Assembly (NCBI GenBank): GCA_964620045.1
Contig: CAZUJL010000029.1
Location: 1 to 44,351 of the forward strand
Reading direction: 5' to 3'
From: VFKU01 sp964620045
Lineage (GTDB): Bacteria; Hydrogenedentota; Hydrogenedentia; Hydrogenedentales; GCA-2746185
DNA length: 44,351 bases
Part shown: piece after piece, positions 1 to 9,756 of the stretch
Position numbering within the stretch: the first letter of the stretch is position 1
Layout: each line of letters begins with the position of its first letter
The notes under the pieces: model-generated
What the model saw: only the letters and a program-made list of their open reading frames with translations
The model's database searches: none
What the model was told of the DNA's origin: nothing
Made by a program: the position numbers and the translations under genes

Positions 1-187
1 CCACCAGTTGCCACGTGTCGGAAAAATCGAAAAAAGGACCGGTCAGCGCCCAGAAAACCGTGACGATGACCGCCGCGCCGAACGACCACGGATTGCCGAG
101 GACTTGCGAAATCCGGCGTGAAAAGCGATGGAACGAGTCGGAAATCGTCTCCGGCCGGTGCGAACCATTTGGGGCGGCGGGGTCCAT
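1..187 (-). CDS. Low-affinity iron permease family protein (partial, N-terminus only)
   Basis: Reading the complement from the ATG at 187 gives an open frame of 62 codons that runs off the left edge. The segment after about residue 30 (GNPWSFGAAV, then TGPFFDFSDTWQL) matches the conserved first transmembrane segment and the GPxFxFSDTWQL signature of the low-affinity iron permease family (PF04120). Members are small inner-membrane proteins related by name to yeast Fet4; bacterial function is mostly inferred. A good Shine-Dalgarno (AAAGGA) lies about 7 nt before the ATG. The gene is divergent from the PSD1 cytochrome that begins at 271, so both promoters must lie within about 80 bp. The C-terminal part is outside the window, so completeness cannot be judged. 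Confidence 0.85.
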   Translation of the reverse strand, partial: MDPAAPNGSHRPETISDSFHRFSRRISQVLGNPWSFGAAVIVTVFWALTGPFFDFSDTWQLV

Positions 188-270
188 AAGCAGTCCTTTC
201 CATCACAGTAGCGGAAATTCCCGGTTCGGCGCGGTTGTGGCCCTGTCCGCCGTGTGCGAGAATAGAGTAT

Positions 271-3200
271 ATGGCGTATTTTGCCCGATTCTCGCTGGCA
301 TTTGTCGTTCTGGCGGCCGTGATTCAGCAGCCCGCCGCCGCAAACGACATCGCCCTCGATCCGACTTCCCCCGAGTTCTTCGATCAGAAAATCCGCCCGC
401 TGCTCGCCGAGACCTGCTACGAATGCCACGGTGAAAAAAAGCAGGAATCCGGATTGCGCCTCGACAGCCGCGCCTCCTTTGTAAAAGGCGGCACCACCGG
501 TCCCATCGTTGTGCCGGGCGAGCCGGACACAAGCAAAATGATCGCCGTCGTGCGATATACCGGCTCAATCAAAATGCCGCCGGACATGAAGCTGTTTCCG
601 GAAGAAGTCGAACTCCTGACCGAGTGGGTGCGCTCCGGCGCGCACTGGCCGCACGACGCGGGCGACGAACCCGCCCCCGAAGCGCCGGCCTACGACGCAA
701 GCGCGCGCATGGCGAAAGCCAAGGCGGAGCTCTGGTCACTGCAACCGGTGCGAATGCCGCAGACGCCGGCGATCTCCGATCAAAGCTGGTCCCGCAGCGG
801 CATCGATCCCTTTATTCTGGCAAAGCTCGACGCGACAGGTTTGAAACCCTCGCCTGAAGCCGATCGTCGCACGCTCATTCGCCGCTTGGCCTATGACCTC
901 ACCGGTCTGCCGCCGGCACCGGCCGACGTAGACGCTTTCGTGCACGATGACCGTCCGGAAGCGTACGCGGAACTGGTCGAAAAATACCTCGCATCGCCGC
1001 AGTACGGCGAGCGCTGGGCACGCCACTGGCTCGACGTCGCGCGCTACTCGGACACGAAGGGCTATGTCTTCAACGAGGACCGTTTCTTCCCCTTCAGCTA
1101 CACCTACCGCGACTACGTCGTGCGCGCGTTCAACGCGGACCTGCCCTACAACCAGTTCATCGTGCAGCAGCTCGCCGCGGACCAGCTCGACCTCGGCGAC
1201 GACAAACGCGCGCTCGCCGCGATGGGTTTCCTCACGCTCGGTCGCCGTTTCCTGAACAACCCGCACGACATCGTGGACGACCGGATCGACGTGGTGACGC
1301 GCGGATTCCTCGGCCTCACGGTGACCTGCGCGCGCTGCCACGATCACAAGTTCGACCCGATCCCGTCGGCGGATTACTACTCGCTGTACGGCGTGTTCCG
1401 CAGCAGCGTCGAGCCGGGCGAATTGCCGCTCATCGAAACGCCGGACCCGAATGACCCGGTGTATCAGGATTATTTGAACGTCCTGAAGCAGAAAGAAACG
1501 GAAGTCGACGATTACATCCAGCAAGTCCACGGCGAATTGATGACGCATTCGCATGAAAAAACCGGCGACTACATCCTCGGCGCGCACTTCGCCAAGGACA
1601 TCACCGACAACGAGGCCTTCCTGCGGCTCGCGAAGGATCGCGCGCTGAACCACCAAATCCTGAAACGCTGGACGGATTTCCTGAAGACGAAAGCCGAAGC
1701 GAACGATCCCGTCTGGGCCGCGTGGGCGGCCTATTCGAAAATCGCGCAGGACACCTTCGCGCAAGACGCGCCGAACGTCATGGCAAACCTGAAATCGGCC
1801 GGTGTCGCGCTGAATGGCCGCGTGGCAAAAACGTTCGAATCTCCCCCGGCGGACATCGCGGATGCAGCCGCGCGCTACGGCAAGTTGCTAAGCGAAGCGG
1901 ATCAGACTTGGTTGCGCCTGCTCGCCGAACGCACCCAGGCCGCAGCCGAAAAAAGCACCGCACCGGAAATTCCGACGGCGCTCGAGGACGCCGATCTCGA
2001 GGCGCTGCGGCAGGTGCTGTACGTCGCCGGCCAGCCGGGGAACGTCTCGCTCGGCGATGCCTTCGAACTCAGCGAAGTGCCCGTGCGCGAACGCATCACC
2101 GCCATGCGCAACAACGTCGAGAACCATAAATCGACGCACCCCGGCCGTCCCGATCGCGCGATGGCGCTCGTCGACGCCGAAAAACCGTTCGACCCCTACG
2201 TGTTCCTGCGTGGCAAGGACACCAACAAGGGCGCCGACGTGCCGCGGCGTTTCCTGGAAGTGCTGTCTACTGGCGAGCGCGTGCCCTTCCAGCACGGCAG
2301 CGGTCGTCTCGACCTTGCGAATGCCATCGCGAGCGCGGACAACCCGCTCACCGCGCGCGTGTTCGTCAATCGCGTGTGGGCACACCACTTCGGCAAGCCG
2401 CTCGTCTCCACACTGAGCGACTTCGGCCTGCGCAGCGACACGCCGACGAACCCAGACCTGCTCGATTACCTCGCGCGGCGCTTCATGGACGAGGGCTGGT
2501 CAATTAAGAACCTGCACCGCATGATCGTCACGTCCGCGGCCTACCGGCAGTCGAGTCTCGATCGCGCGGACGGTCTCGCCGCCGATCCCGAAAACCGCTT
2601 GCTGTGGAAACAGAATCGGCGCCGGTTGGATTTCGAATCGATGCGCGATTCGTTGCTCACGGTCGCGGGAAAGATCGACCTGACGCTCGGCGGCCCGGCC
2701 GTGGAAATGTTCGACGCGCCCTTCACGCCGCGCCGCACCATCTACGGCCTCATCGAACGCCAGAACCTGCCAAATGTGTTCCGCTCCTTCGACTTCGCCA
2801 CGCCGGATGCACACGCTCCGCAGCGTTTCGAAACCGTCGTGCCGCAGCAGGCGCTGTTCCTGATGAACAGCCCGTTCAGCATCGAGCAGGCGCGCGCCTT
2901 CGCGGATCGCGCCGACCTCGTCGCCTGCGCCGACACCGCCGACCGCGCGCGGCAGATGTTCCGCGCGACGTATCAGCGCGACCCCAGCGCGGACGAACTG
3001 GCCCTCGTGCAGGAATTCCTCGCGCGCGGTTTCGATACCGGCCCCGAACCGCTGCCGCCGTCGCCGTGGAAGTACGGGTACGGCGGCTTCGATCGTCTGC
3101 ACGCGCGCGTCCCGAATTTCACCGAGTTCCCCGTGTTCATCAACGGCCAATGGCGCATCAGCAATCAGATGCCCGACCCGAAACTCGCGTGGGTGTCGCT

Positions 3201-3666
3201 GGGTTCGCGCGGCGGCCATCCGGGCCGCACGCCGGATACTGCCGCGATCCGCCGCTGGGTCGCGCCCTTCGACGGCGTCGTGCGCATCTCCGGACGCCTG
3301 CGCCACGGAAGCGATCAGGGCGACGGCGTGGTCGGCATGATCGTGTCGAGCCGCTTCGGCCTGCTGGGCGAGCAGCGCGTACACAACAACGTCGCCGAAA
3401 TGGTGTACGAGCAGGTAAGCGTGCGGGCCGGCGACGCGATCGATTTCGTGACGGACTGCGGCGGCACGGAAGCTTTCGACTCCTTTGAATGGTCGCAGCG
3501 CGTGCGCTACGTCGAAACGCCGAACGACCCGCAGCCCTACCGCACGGATTGGGAAGCGCGCGCGGACTTCACCGGCCCTCCCGCCCCGCCGCCTCCGCCG
3601 CTGGGCAAGTGGGAACAGCTCGCGCAGGTATTGCTGCTGAGCAATGAGTTAATGTATGTGGACTGA
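271..3666 (+). CDS. Secreted PSCyt1-PSCyt2(DUF1549)-PSD1(DUF1553) cytochrome c protein
   Basis: The 1131-residue product starts at an ATG followed at once by a signal peptide (hydrophobic residues about 7-18, cleavage near AAA-ND). A GTG 12 codons upstream is possible but would spoil the signal. Domains in order: PSCyt1 with heme motif CYECH at residues 49-53; PSCyt2/DUF1549 from about 180, with the family motif CARCHDHKFDP at 353-363 (a second CxxCH); and PSD1/DUF1553 from about 690 to the C-terminal LSNELMYVD. A beta-rich insert of about 150 residues (around 950-1100, with FDGVVRISGRLRH) interrupts PSD1 before its last helix, as in many planctomycete relatives. These proteins are exported and thought to work with DUF1501 partners; no reaction is established. 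The DUF1501 gene follows 142 bp downstream on the same strand. No strong ribosome binding site is seen. Confidence 0.92.
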   Translation: MAYFARFSLAFVVLAAVIQQPAAANDIALDPTSPEFFDQKIRPLLAETCYECHGEKKQESGLRLDSRASFVKGGTTGPIVVPGEPDTSKMIAVVRYTGSIKMPPDMKLFPEEVELLTEWVRSGAHWPHDAGDEPAPEAPAYDASARMAKAKAELWSLQPVRMPQTPAISDQSWSRSGIDPFILAKLDATGLKPSPEADRRTLIRRLAYDLTGLPPAPADVDAFVHDDRPEAYAELVEKYLASPQYGERWARHWLDVARYSDTKGYVFNEDRFFPFSYTYRDYVVRAFNADLPYNQFIVQQLAADQLDLGDDKRALAAMGFLTLGRRFLNNPHDIVDDRIDVVTRGFLGLTVTCARCHDHKFDPIPSADYYSLYGVFRSSVEPGELPLIETPDPNDPVYQDYLNVLKQKETEVDDYIQQVHGELMTHSHEKTGDYILGAHFAKDITDNEAFLRLAKDRALNHQILKRWTDFLKTKAEANDPVWAAWAAYSKIAQDTFAQDAPNVMANLKSAGVALNGRVAKTFESPPADIADAAARYGKLLSEADQTWLRLLAERTQAAAEKSTAPEIPTALEDADLEALRQVLYVAGQPGNVSLGDAFELSEVPVRERITAMRNNVENHKSTHPGRPDRAMALVDAEKPFDPYVFLRGKDTNKGADVPRRFLEVLSTGERVPFQHGSGRLDLANAIASADNPLTARVFVNRVWAHHFGKPLVSTLSDFGLRSDTPTNPDLLDYLARRFMDEGWSIKNLHRMIVTSAAYRQSSLDRADGLAADPENRLLWKQNRRRLDFESMRDSLLTVAGKIDLTLGGPAVEMFDAPFTPRRTIYGLIERQNLPNVFRSFDFATPDAHAPQRFETVVPQQALFLMNSPFSIEQARAFADRADLVACADTADRARQMFRATYQRDPSADELALVQEFLARGFDTGPEPLPPSPWKYGYGGFDRLHARVPNFTEFPVFINGQWRISNQMPDPKLAWVSLGSRGGHPGRTPDTAAIRRWVAPFDGVVRISGRLRHGSDQGDGVVGMIVSSRFGLLGEQRVHNNVAEMVYEQVSVRAGDAIDFVTDCGGTEAFDSFEWSQRVRYVETPNDPQPYRTDWEARADFTGPPAPPPPPLGKWEQLAQVLLLSNELMYVD

Positions 3667-3808
3667 TTCAATTGCGCTTCGGGAATGGATAGTGCTCATC
3701 GCAATATTCGTCCTCGTTTTTGGCACATTTGAGGCTCGACCAAAACCATGACTACTGGACTTACAAATTCGCTTGGTCCCGTATCTTCATTTAGAGACAA
3801 GGCGTTGA

Positions 3809-5260
<1,452 letters not shown>

Positions 5261-5294
5261 TTTTTCCGCGAAGCGGCAACGGTTTCTTTTGGCT

Positions 5295-5322
5295 CCACCT
5301 TTTCTTATCAAAGAAAAGGTGG
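5295..5322. terminator. Bidirectional hairpin between convergent genes
   Basis: A perfect 12-bp stem (5295-5306 with 5311-5322) closes a 4-nt loop. The arms are CCACCTTTTCTT and AAGAAAAGGTGG. It lies between the DUF1501 stop at 5260 and the stop of the facing dioxygenase gene at 5324, so it can end transcription from both sides. No long T-run follows, although the arms are themselves T/A-rich. Confidence 0.7.
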
Positions 5323-5323
5323 A

Positions 5324-6151
5324 TTACTGTTTCCCCGCCTTGGTCGTCCGATCCTTGCGCACGTCCATATACGCCCGGTGCGCGTCGAGCGCTTTGTTGC
5401 CGGCATCTCGGACAGCGGAGTCGTCTACTTTGCTAAGCGGCGTGTAGCTCGGGTGATGGTGTTCTTTGTACGGATTGTTATGCTTGGCGTTGTAGCACGA
5501 GAGCAGTACCCAGCGCGGGTTATCACTCTCGTTCGGCGCGGACGCGTGCAGCGTGTTGCCGTGGAAGAAGAACGCGTCGCCGGGGTCCATCTCGCAATAC
5601 ACCAGCTCAAAATGTTCCTTGGCCCACGCGACGCGGTCGTAGTCCGCGCCGGTCTGGTCGCCCGTCAGGCGATGCTCGACGCGCCCGAGCTTATGTGAGC
5701 CCTTCAACACCTGCATGCAGCCGTTCTCGCGCGTGGAGGGATCGAGCGCAATCATCACGCTGAGCATGTCGGGGAACAGGCAACCGTTCTGGTACCAGTA
5801 GCCGTAGTCCTGGTGCCACTCCCACGCGCCGCCGACGCGCGGCTCCTTCATCGAGAGCTTCGAGTGGTAGTGATAGACCTCGTCCTCAAGCAGCCGCTCG
5901 GTCGTATCCACCACGCGGCGGCAGCGCGCCACCATACCGAAGATATCGTCGCTGGGGTGGTTCCACAGCGTCATCTTGCTCTTGCGGCCGGACGCGTCGG
6001 TCACGTTGAAGGCGTTGTCGTCGATGGTCTCGTCGCCGCGCGCCGCCGTCAGCATCATGCGCGCTTCCTCGGCATCGAACAGGCCCTTCACGAGCAGGTA
6101 GCCGTCGCGGTTGAATTGGGCAATCTCGGCGTCGCTGATGTGGTAGGCCAT
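5324..6151 (-). CDS. Phytanoyl-CoA dioxygenase (PhyH) family protein
   Basis: The 275-residue product fits the usual length of bacterial PhyH-family Fe(II)/2-oxoglutarate oxygenases. The iron facial triad is visible: H113 and D115 in EWHQDYGYW, and distal H202 in NTLHASAPN. R213 in DNPRW is the likely 2-oxoglutarate ligand. FNRDGYLLVKG near residue 13 is the typical N-terminal family start. These enzymes hydroxylate lipids, small metabolites or sugars, and the substrate here cannot be read from sequence. The start is supported by GGGAG about 6 nt upstream. The gene is divergent from the Gfo/Idh-isomerase operon, with a 158 bp spacer that contains a palindromic repeat, so a joint catabolic role with that operon is possible but only inferred. 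Confidence 0.92.
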   Translation of the reverse strand: MAYHISDAEIAQFNRDGYLLVKGLFDAEEARMMLTAARGDETIDDNAFNVTDASGRKSKMTLWNHPSDDIFGMVARCRRVVDTTERLLEDEVYHYHSKLSMKEPRVGGAWEWHQDYGYWYQNGCLFPDMLSVMIALDPSTRENGCMQVLKGSHKLGRVEHRLTGDQTGADYDRVAWAKEHFELVYCEMDPGDAFFFHGNTLHASAPNESDNPRWVLLSCYNAKHNNPYKEHHHPSYTPLSKVDDSAVRDAGNKALDAHRAYMDVRKDRTTKAGKQ

Positions 6152-6165
6152 GGCGAACTCCCATT

Positions 6166-6272
6166 TATCGTCATCGTCATCGCTATCCTAATCATTATCG
6201 TCATCGAAATCGCAACTAAACGCGTAAACCTCGATATCGATAACGATGACGAGTACGATAACGAACACGAAC
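6166..6272. repeat. Dispersed palindromic repeat, copy A (ATCGTCATCG family)
   Basis: The divergent spacer is built from repeats of TCATCG and its complement. The arm at 6175-6187 pairs with 6239-6251 (GATAACGATGACG) with one mismatch, and a second copy of the left arm lies at 6195-6206. The right part, CGATAACGATGACGAG followed by TACGATAACGA and CACGAAC, recurs almost identically at 32891-32928. It is noncoding by location. It sits where the promoters of both flanking genes should be. Confidence 0.8.
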
Positions 6273-6309
6273 CGCGCGAGAGTACGCCGGAACACTGCAT
6301 GGAACGAGC

Positions 6310-7413
6310 ATGACCGAAAAGAACCTGCGGGTGGATGCCCGCCCTTCCGAGCGGGAGATTCCCGCGCCGGTGCTCCCTTATCTGCCGCCGCGCCCGCGCG
6401 GACCCATGCCCGGCATCGCGCTGATCGGTTGCGGCGGAATCGCGGCCTATCACCTTGAGGCGTATCGCACGGCGGGATTCCACATTGTGGCGCTGTGCAA
6501 CCGTACGCCAGAGAAGGCCGAACTCCTGCGCGCGCGATTGTGTCCGCGCGCGACCGTGCACACCGACTACCGCGAAGTGCTCGCGCGACCCGACGTGGAC
6601 GTGGTGGACTTCGCGACGCATGCGGACGTGCGCGCCGAGCAAATCGGTGATGCGCTTCGTGCCGGCAAGCATGTGCTCAGCCAGAAGCCGTTCGTGACCG
6701 ATCTCGATCTCGGCAATCGCCTCTGTGATCTCGCAAACACCTGCGAGCGGAAACTCGCGGTGAACCAGAACGGCCGCTGGGCGCCGCACTGGAGCTACAT
6801 GCAGCAGGCGATCGCCGCGGGCCTCATCGGCGACGTCACGGCCGTACACCTCGCCGTACATTGGGACCATACGTGGACGAAGAACACCGTGTTCGACGCA
6901 ATGCCGCACATGATCCTCTACGACTTCGGCATTCACTGGTTCGACATCGCGCAGTGTTTCATGGGCGCGCGAAAACCGCAGCAGGTGCTGGCGTCGGCTT
7001 CGAAAGCCGCCGGCCAGACGAACAAAGCCCCGCTGCTCGCGCACGCGAACATTCAGTACGACGGCGCGCAGGCGTCCATCACCTTCGATGCCGCCACGCC
7101 GCACGGCGCGCGCGACACAACCTACATCGCGGGCACGAAGGGATCGATTCGCAGCGAAGGCCCTGATCTCAATCATCAGGAGGTCACGCTGTGCACCGCC
7201 GACGGCGTCGCGCGGCCCGCGCTCGAGGGCGAGTGGTTCCGCAACGGCTTTGTGGGTACGATGGCGGAATTGCTGTGCGCGATTGAAGAAAAGCGCGCGC
7301 CGTCCAACGCCGCCCGGGACAATCTGCATAGCCTGGCGCTGTGTTTCGCCGCCATGGCAAGCGCGGACTCGGGCAGGCAAGTCATCCCCGGAACTGTCAG
7401 GAAAATCAGCTAA
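6310..7413 (+). CDS. Gfo/Idh/MocA family NAD(P)-dependent oxidoreductase
   Basis: The 367-residue product has a Rossmann fold starting at about residue 35 (GIALIGCGGIAAYHLEAY, a GxGxxA/G nucleotide-binding loop). The family EKP motif appears as QKPFVTD near residue 128, carrying the conserved lysine. The C-terminal Gfo/Idh alpha/beta domain follows. A proline-rich N-terminal extension of about 34 residues precedes the Rossmann fold and may be partly a mis-set start: an in-frame ATG at residue 33 (MPGIALIG) is an alternative. Members oxidise or reduce sugars and cyclitols. A TIM-barrel sugar isomerase begins 3 bp after the stop, so the two probably act in one sugar or polyol pathway. Confidence 0.92.
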   Translation: MTEKNLRVDARPSEREIPAPVLPYLPPRPRGPMPGIALIGCGGIAAYHLEAYRTAGFHIVALCNRTPEKAELLRARLCPRATVHTDYREVLARPDVDVVDFATHADVRAEQIGDALRAGKHVLSQKPFVTDLDLGNRLCDLANTCERKLAVNQNGRWAPHWSYMQQAIAAGLIGDVTAVHLAVHWDHTWTKNTVFDAMPHMILYDFGIHWFDIAQCFMGARKPQQVLASASKAAGQTNKAPLLAHANIQYDGAQASITFDAATPHGARDTTYIAGTKGSIRSEGPDLNHQEVTLCTADGVARPALEGEWFRNGFVGTMAELLCAIEEKRAPSNAARDNLHSLALCFAAMASADSGRQVIPGTVRKIS

Positions 7414-7416
7414 ACC

Positions 7417-8322
7417 ATGTTGCACGTCGGAATTTTCACCGCTTATTTCCCCTACGCGCTCGAAGAAACCGCCAAACGCATCCGCGCGCACGGGTTCAAC
7501 ACGGTCCAGCTCGATCTGTCGTTCAAGGACATGGATTTGTCCGATGCGAACATCACGTCGGCGAACTGCACGAAAATTCGCGACACATTTCGCCGTTACG
7601 ACCTGCCGATCTGCGCGGTCTCGGGTTACACGAACCTCGTTCATCCCGATCCCGCGCGGCGCAAACACAATATCGAGCGCCTCAAGACCATCATCCGCCA
7701 CGCGCGTGAACTCGGCACGCCGTACGTCATCAGCGAGACCGGCACACACGATCCGGACAGCGACTGGGTGCATCATCCGAAGAACAAGACCGAAGACGGC
7801 TACGCGATTTGCCGCGACGTCATCGCGGATCTGGTCGACTGCGCCCGCGAACACGGCGCGGTGTTCTGCACGGAGACCTACGTGAACAACGTGATCGGAT
7901 CGGTGGCCGAAACGCTGCGCCTGTTCGCGGATATCGACGATCCCTGCCTTGGCCTGCTGATGGATCCCACAAACTATTTTGAAGATCACAACATCGACGA
8001 CATGGACGCCGAACTTGGCCGGATCTTCGACGCGCTGTCGGGCCACATCAAAATCGCGCACGCGAAGGACGTGAAACGCGCCGCGAGCGACCAGGGCGTG
8101 CAACTGGCCAACATCGACGCCGGCGAGGGCCACGCGCTGCGCGGCGTTGGCAAGATCGAGCTTCCGCCGCCGGGGCTCGGCTCCCTCAACTATGATCTGT
8201 ATTTGCAGCGGTTGTGTCGCGATCATCCAAACATTCCGATCATCATCGAACACCTCGACGAAGCCGACGTCCCGCGCGCGAAAAAATTCCTGGACGGAAA
8301 GCTGACCGCCAATGGCTGCTGA
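7417..8322 (+). CDS. Sugar phosphate isomerase/epimerase-like TIM-barrel protein
   Basis: The 301-residue product matches the xylose isomerase-like/AP endonuclease 2 TIM-barrel family. It opens with HVGIFTAYFPYALEETAKRIRAHGF, the usual first strand and helix. Likely metal-binding residues sit in the expected strands: E in FCTETYVNN, D in LLMDPTNYF, H in IKIAHAKD, and E in IIIEHLDEAD. The family includes isomerases, epimerases and dehydratases of sugars and inositols, so the exact reaction is open. It follows the Gfo/Idh gene by 3 bp and overlaps the next gene by 11 bp, indicating one transcript. Confidence 0.9.
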   Translation: MLHVGIFTAYFPYALEETAKRIRAHGFNTVQLDLSFKDMDLSDANITSANCTKIRDTFRRYDLPICAVSGYTNLVHPDPARRKHNIERLKTIIRHARELGTPYVISETGTHDPDSDWVHHPKNKTEDGYAICRDVIADLVDCAREHGAVFCTETYVNNVIGSVAETLRLFADIDDPCLGLLMDPTNYFEDHNIDDMDAELGRIFDALSGHIKIAHAKDVKRAASDQGVQLANIDAGEGHALRGVGKIELPPPGLGSLNYDLYLQRLCRDHPNIPIIIEHLDEADVPRAKKFLDGKLTANGC

Positions 8323-8887
8323 CAACTGCGTGATCCAGGGCGTCACGGTCGATCTCGCAGCGCTGCGCGCGTTGCGGCATCGATGCGTGCCGCTGCAATG
8401 CGTGGGCCGAGAGCGCGGGTGCTGCGAGACGTATGAGGTGTACGTCGACCCGCGCGAGATGAACCGGATCGTGGGCACGATGCCCGAGGCGCTGAAGTTC
8501 GCGCGCGGGCTGAAGAAGCACGGTGAATGGGTTGACCCGTTTGAGGACACCGACGGCGGCTCGTGCCTCGCGACGGATACCCACGGCCGCTGCGTGTTCG
8601 CGTACCGCGATGCGCAGGGCGCCACGCTGTGCTCGCTGCACTCGGCCGCGCTGAAACACGATCTGCCGCCGATGGACGTAAAGCCAAAAGCCTGCGCGCT
8701 GTGGCCGTTGTATCTGGTGGAAGGAAAGCGCCCGCTGCTCACGGTGCAGGAAGGCGCGCTGGGGTTTCCGTGCAACCACAAGCGCCGCGCGGGCGCAGCG
8801 GGTCTCGATGCCGGCGTCGCCGAGATCGTGCGCGATGTATTCGGCGAAGAATTTCTCTCCGAACTGAACGCGCATCTGTCGAACTAA
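8312..8887 (+). CDS. Cysteine-cluster protein (YkgJ/DUF3109-like, putative metal binding)
   Basis: The 191-residue product has eight or more cysteines in a patterned array: HRCVPLQCVG followed by GCCETY near residues 29-42, then a Cys in SCLATD, RCVFAY, LCSLH, KACALWP and PCNHK. This spacing resembles the YkgJ/DUF3109 group of putative Zn- or Fe-S-chelating proteins, whose function is unknown. The ATG overlaps the end of the isomerase gene (11 bp), so it is probably translated by coupling. Context suggests an accessory to the preceding two enzymes, but such proteins occur in many contexts. Family assignment is moderate; coding status is strong. Confidence 0.75.
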   Translation: MAADNCVIQGVTVDLAALRALRHRCVPLQCVGRERGCCETYEVYVDPREMNRIVGTMPEALKFARGLKKHGEWVDPFEDTDGGSCLATDTHGRCVFAYRDAQGATLCSLHSAALKHDLPPMDVKPKACALWPLYLVEGKRPLLTVQEGALGFPCNHKRRAGAAGLDAGVAEIVRDVFGEEFLSELNAHLSN

Positions 8888-8920
8888 TACCTATACGTTT
8901 TGTTGCACCGAAAAAGAGAA

Positions 8921-8950
8921 GGGCGGCCACTGGGGGCCGCCCCTACATTT
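8921..8950. terminator. GC-rich hairpin terminator between convergent genes
   Basis: An 8-bp perfect GC stem (8921-8928 GGGCGGCC with 8935-8942 GGCCGCCC) encloses a 6-nt loop. A-rich sequence lies on the left and CTACATTTTTA on the right, so it resembles a Rho-independent terminator usable in both directions. It separates the Cys-cluster operon from the facing lipoprotein gene. Confidence 0.7.
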
Positions 8951-8964
8951 TTATCTACGGTTAA

Positions 8965-9582
8965 TTATTCGACGCGGAACCGCGCGCGGCCCGAAACCGT
9001 CAGTCGCGAGGTCTGCACAGTCTGCTCGATCGTGTAGTCGCCCGCCGTCCAGCTATCGGGCACTTTGAATTCCTGCAGGCTCACCCACGTGCCGTCGTTG
9101 CGGGTGTGCTCCTCGGCCGAAATCTCCGAAATAAGCTGATCGCCCTTCAGGATCACGCGGCGCTCCGTGATCGCCGTCCCGTCCGGCGCGCCAAGCAACG
9201 CATACTGCATGCGCGCCTCGACGAACTGACCGCGCTTGGTGACCGCCGGCGTAATGCTCGCGTCTTCAAATTTCAGGCTCTGGCCCGCCGCCGGCGTGTA
9301 GTGGTACTGCTCCGCGGTCTGCTGCGGCGACTGGATGCGTTCCGCGCGCGACTTGCGCACGTCGTGCGCGATCGCGCCGCCCGCCGCACCCACGCCCGCG
9401 CCCACCGCCGCGCCAATGGCCGCGCCCTTGCCGTCGCCCGCGATGCCGCCGATGACGGCGCCCGCGCCCGCGCCAATCAGCGCGCCCAACCCGGCGGATT
9501 CACCGGTGGTCTGGCAACCCGCGACCGACGCCACGAGCACGCCCGCGCAAATCCACGCAATACCCTTGCGATACGGTTTCAT
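8965..9582 (-). CDS. Glycine-zipper lipoprotein
   Basis: From the chosen ATG the product has about 205 residues. It begins MKPYRKG and has a lipobox ending VAGC, so it should be lipid-anchored. Next comes a long Gly/Ala segment with GxxxG spacing (GLGALIGAGAGAVIGG and similar, about residues 30-70), a glycine zipper expected to insert in or associate with the outer membrane. The C-terminal 110 residues look like a beta-rich soluble domain (ending RLTVSGRARFRVE). An ATG three codons upstream is possible, but GGAGAAGG is better spaced (about 9 nt) for the chosen start. Function is unknown; related proteins contribute to envelope integrity. Confidence 0.88.
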   Translation of the reverse strand: MKPYRKGIAWICAGVLVASVAGCQTTGESAGLGALIGAGAGAVIGGIAGDGKGAAIGAAVGAGVGAAGGAIAHDVRKSRAERIQSPQQTAEQYHYTPAAGQSLKFEDASITPAVTKRGQFVEARMQYALLGAPDGTAITERRVILKGDQLISEISAEEHTRNDGTWVSLQEFKVPDSWTAGDYTIEQTVQTSRLTVSGRARFRVE

Positions 9583-9646
9583 AATGGACATCCTTCTCCC
9601 CTACACCGCCCAAAGCGGCCCGCCTCCCAGGCGGCGTTATCCCGCC

Positions 9647-9652
9647 ATTATA
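9647..9652 (-). promoter_or_regulatory. Candidate -10 element for the glycine-zipper lipoprotein gene
   Basis: The complement reads TATAAT, a perfect sigma70 -10 hexamer, about 65 bp before the lipoprotein start. I see no convincing -35 hexamer at the right distance, so this is a weak call. Confidence 0.35.
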
Positions 9653-9756
9653 GACGACACCCAAGGCCCGCCCATTCATTGCATTCCGCCCAATATTCCC
9701 CGCTTGCGGCGGACGCAGGGCCGGGGCAGAATGGCAGGAACCGGGAGTTCCGCCTC

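Noticed and set aside
6088..8781. An 897-codon frame on the minus strand opposite the oxidoreductase-isomerase operon
   Set aside because: It is antisense to three well-supported genes and rich in Arg/His/Ala as expected of shadow frames in GC-rich DNA.
9106..9756. Upstream extension of the alpha/beta hydrolase frame
   Set aside because: It overlaps the lipoprotein gene on the other strand, and a signal peptide and ribosome site begin at 9757.
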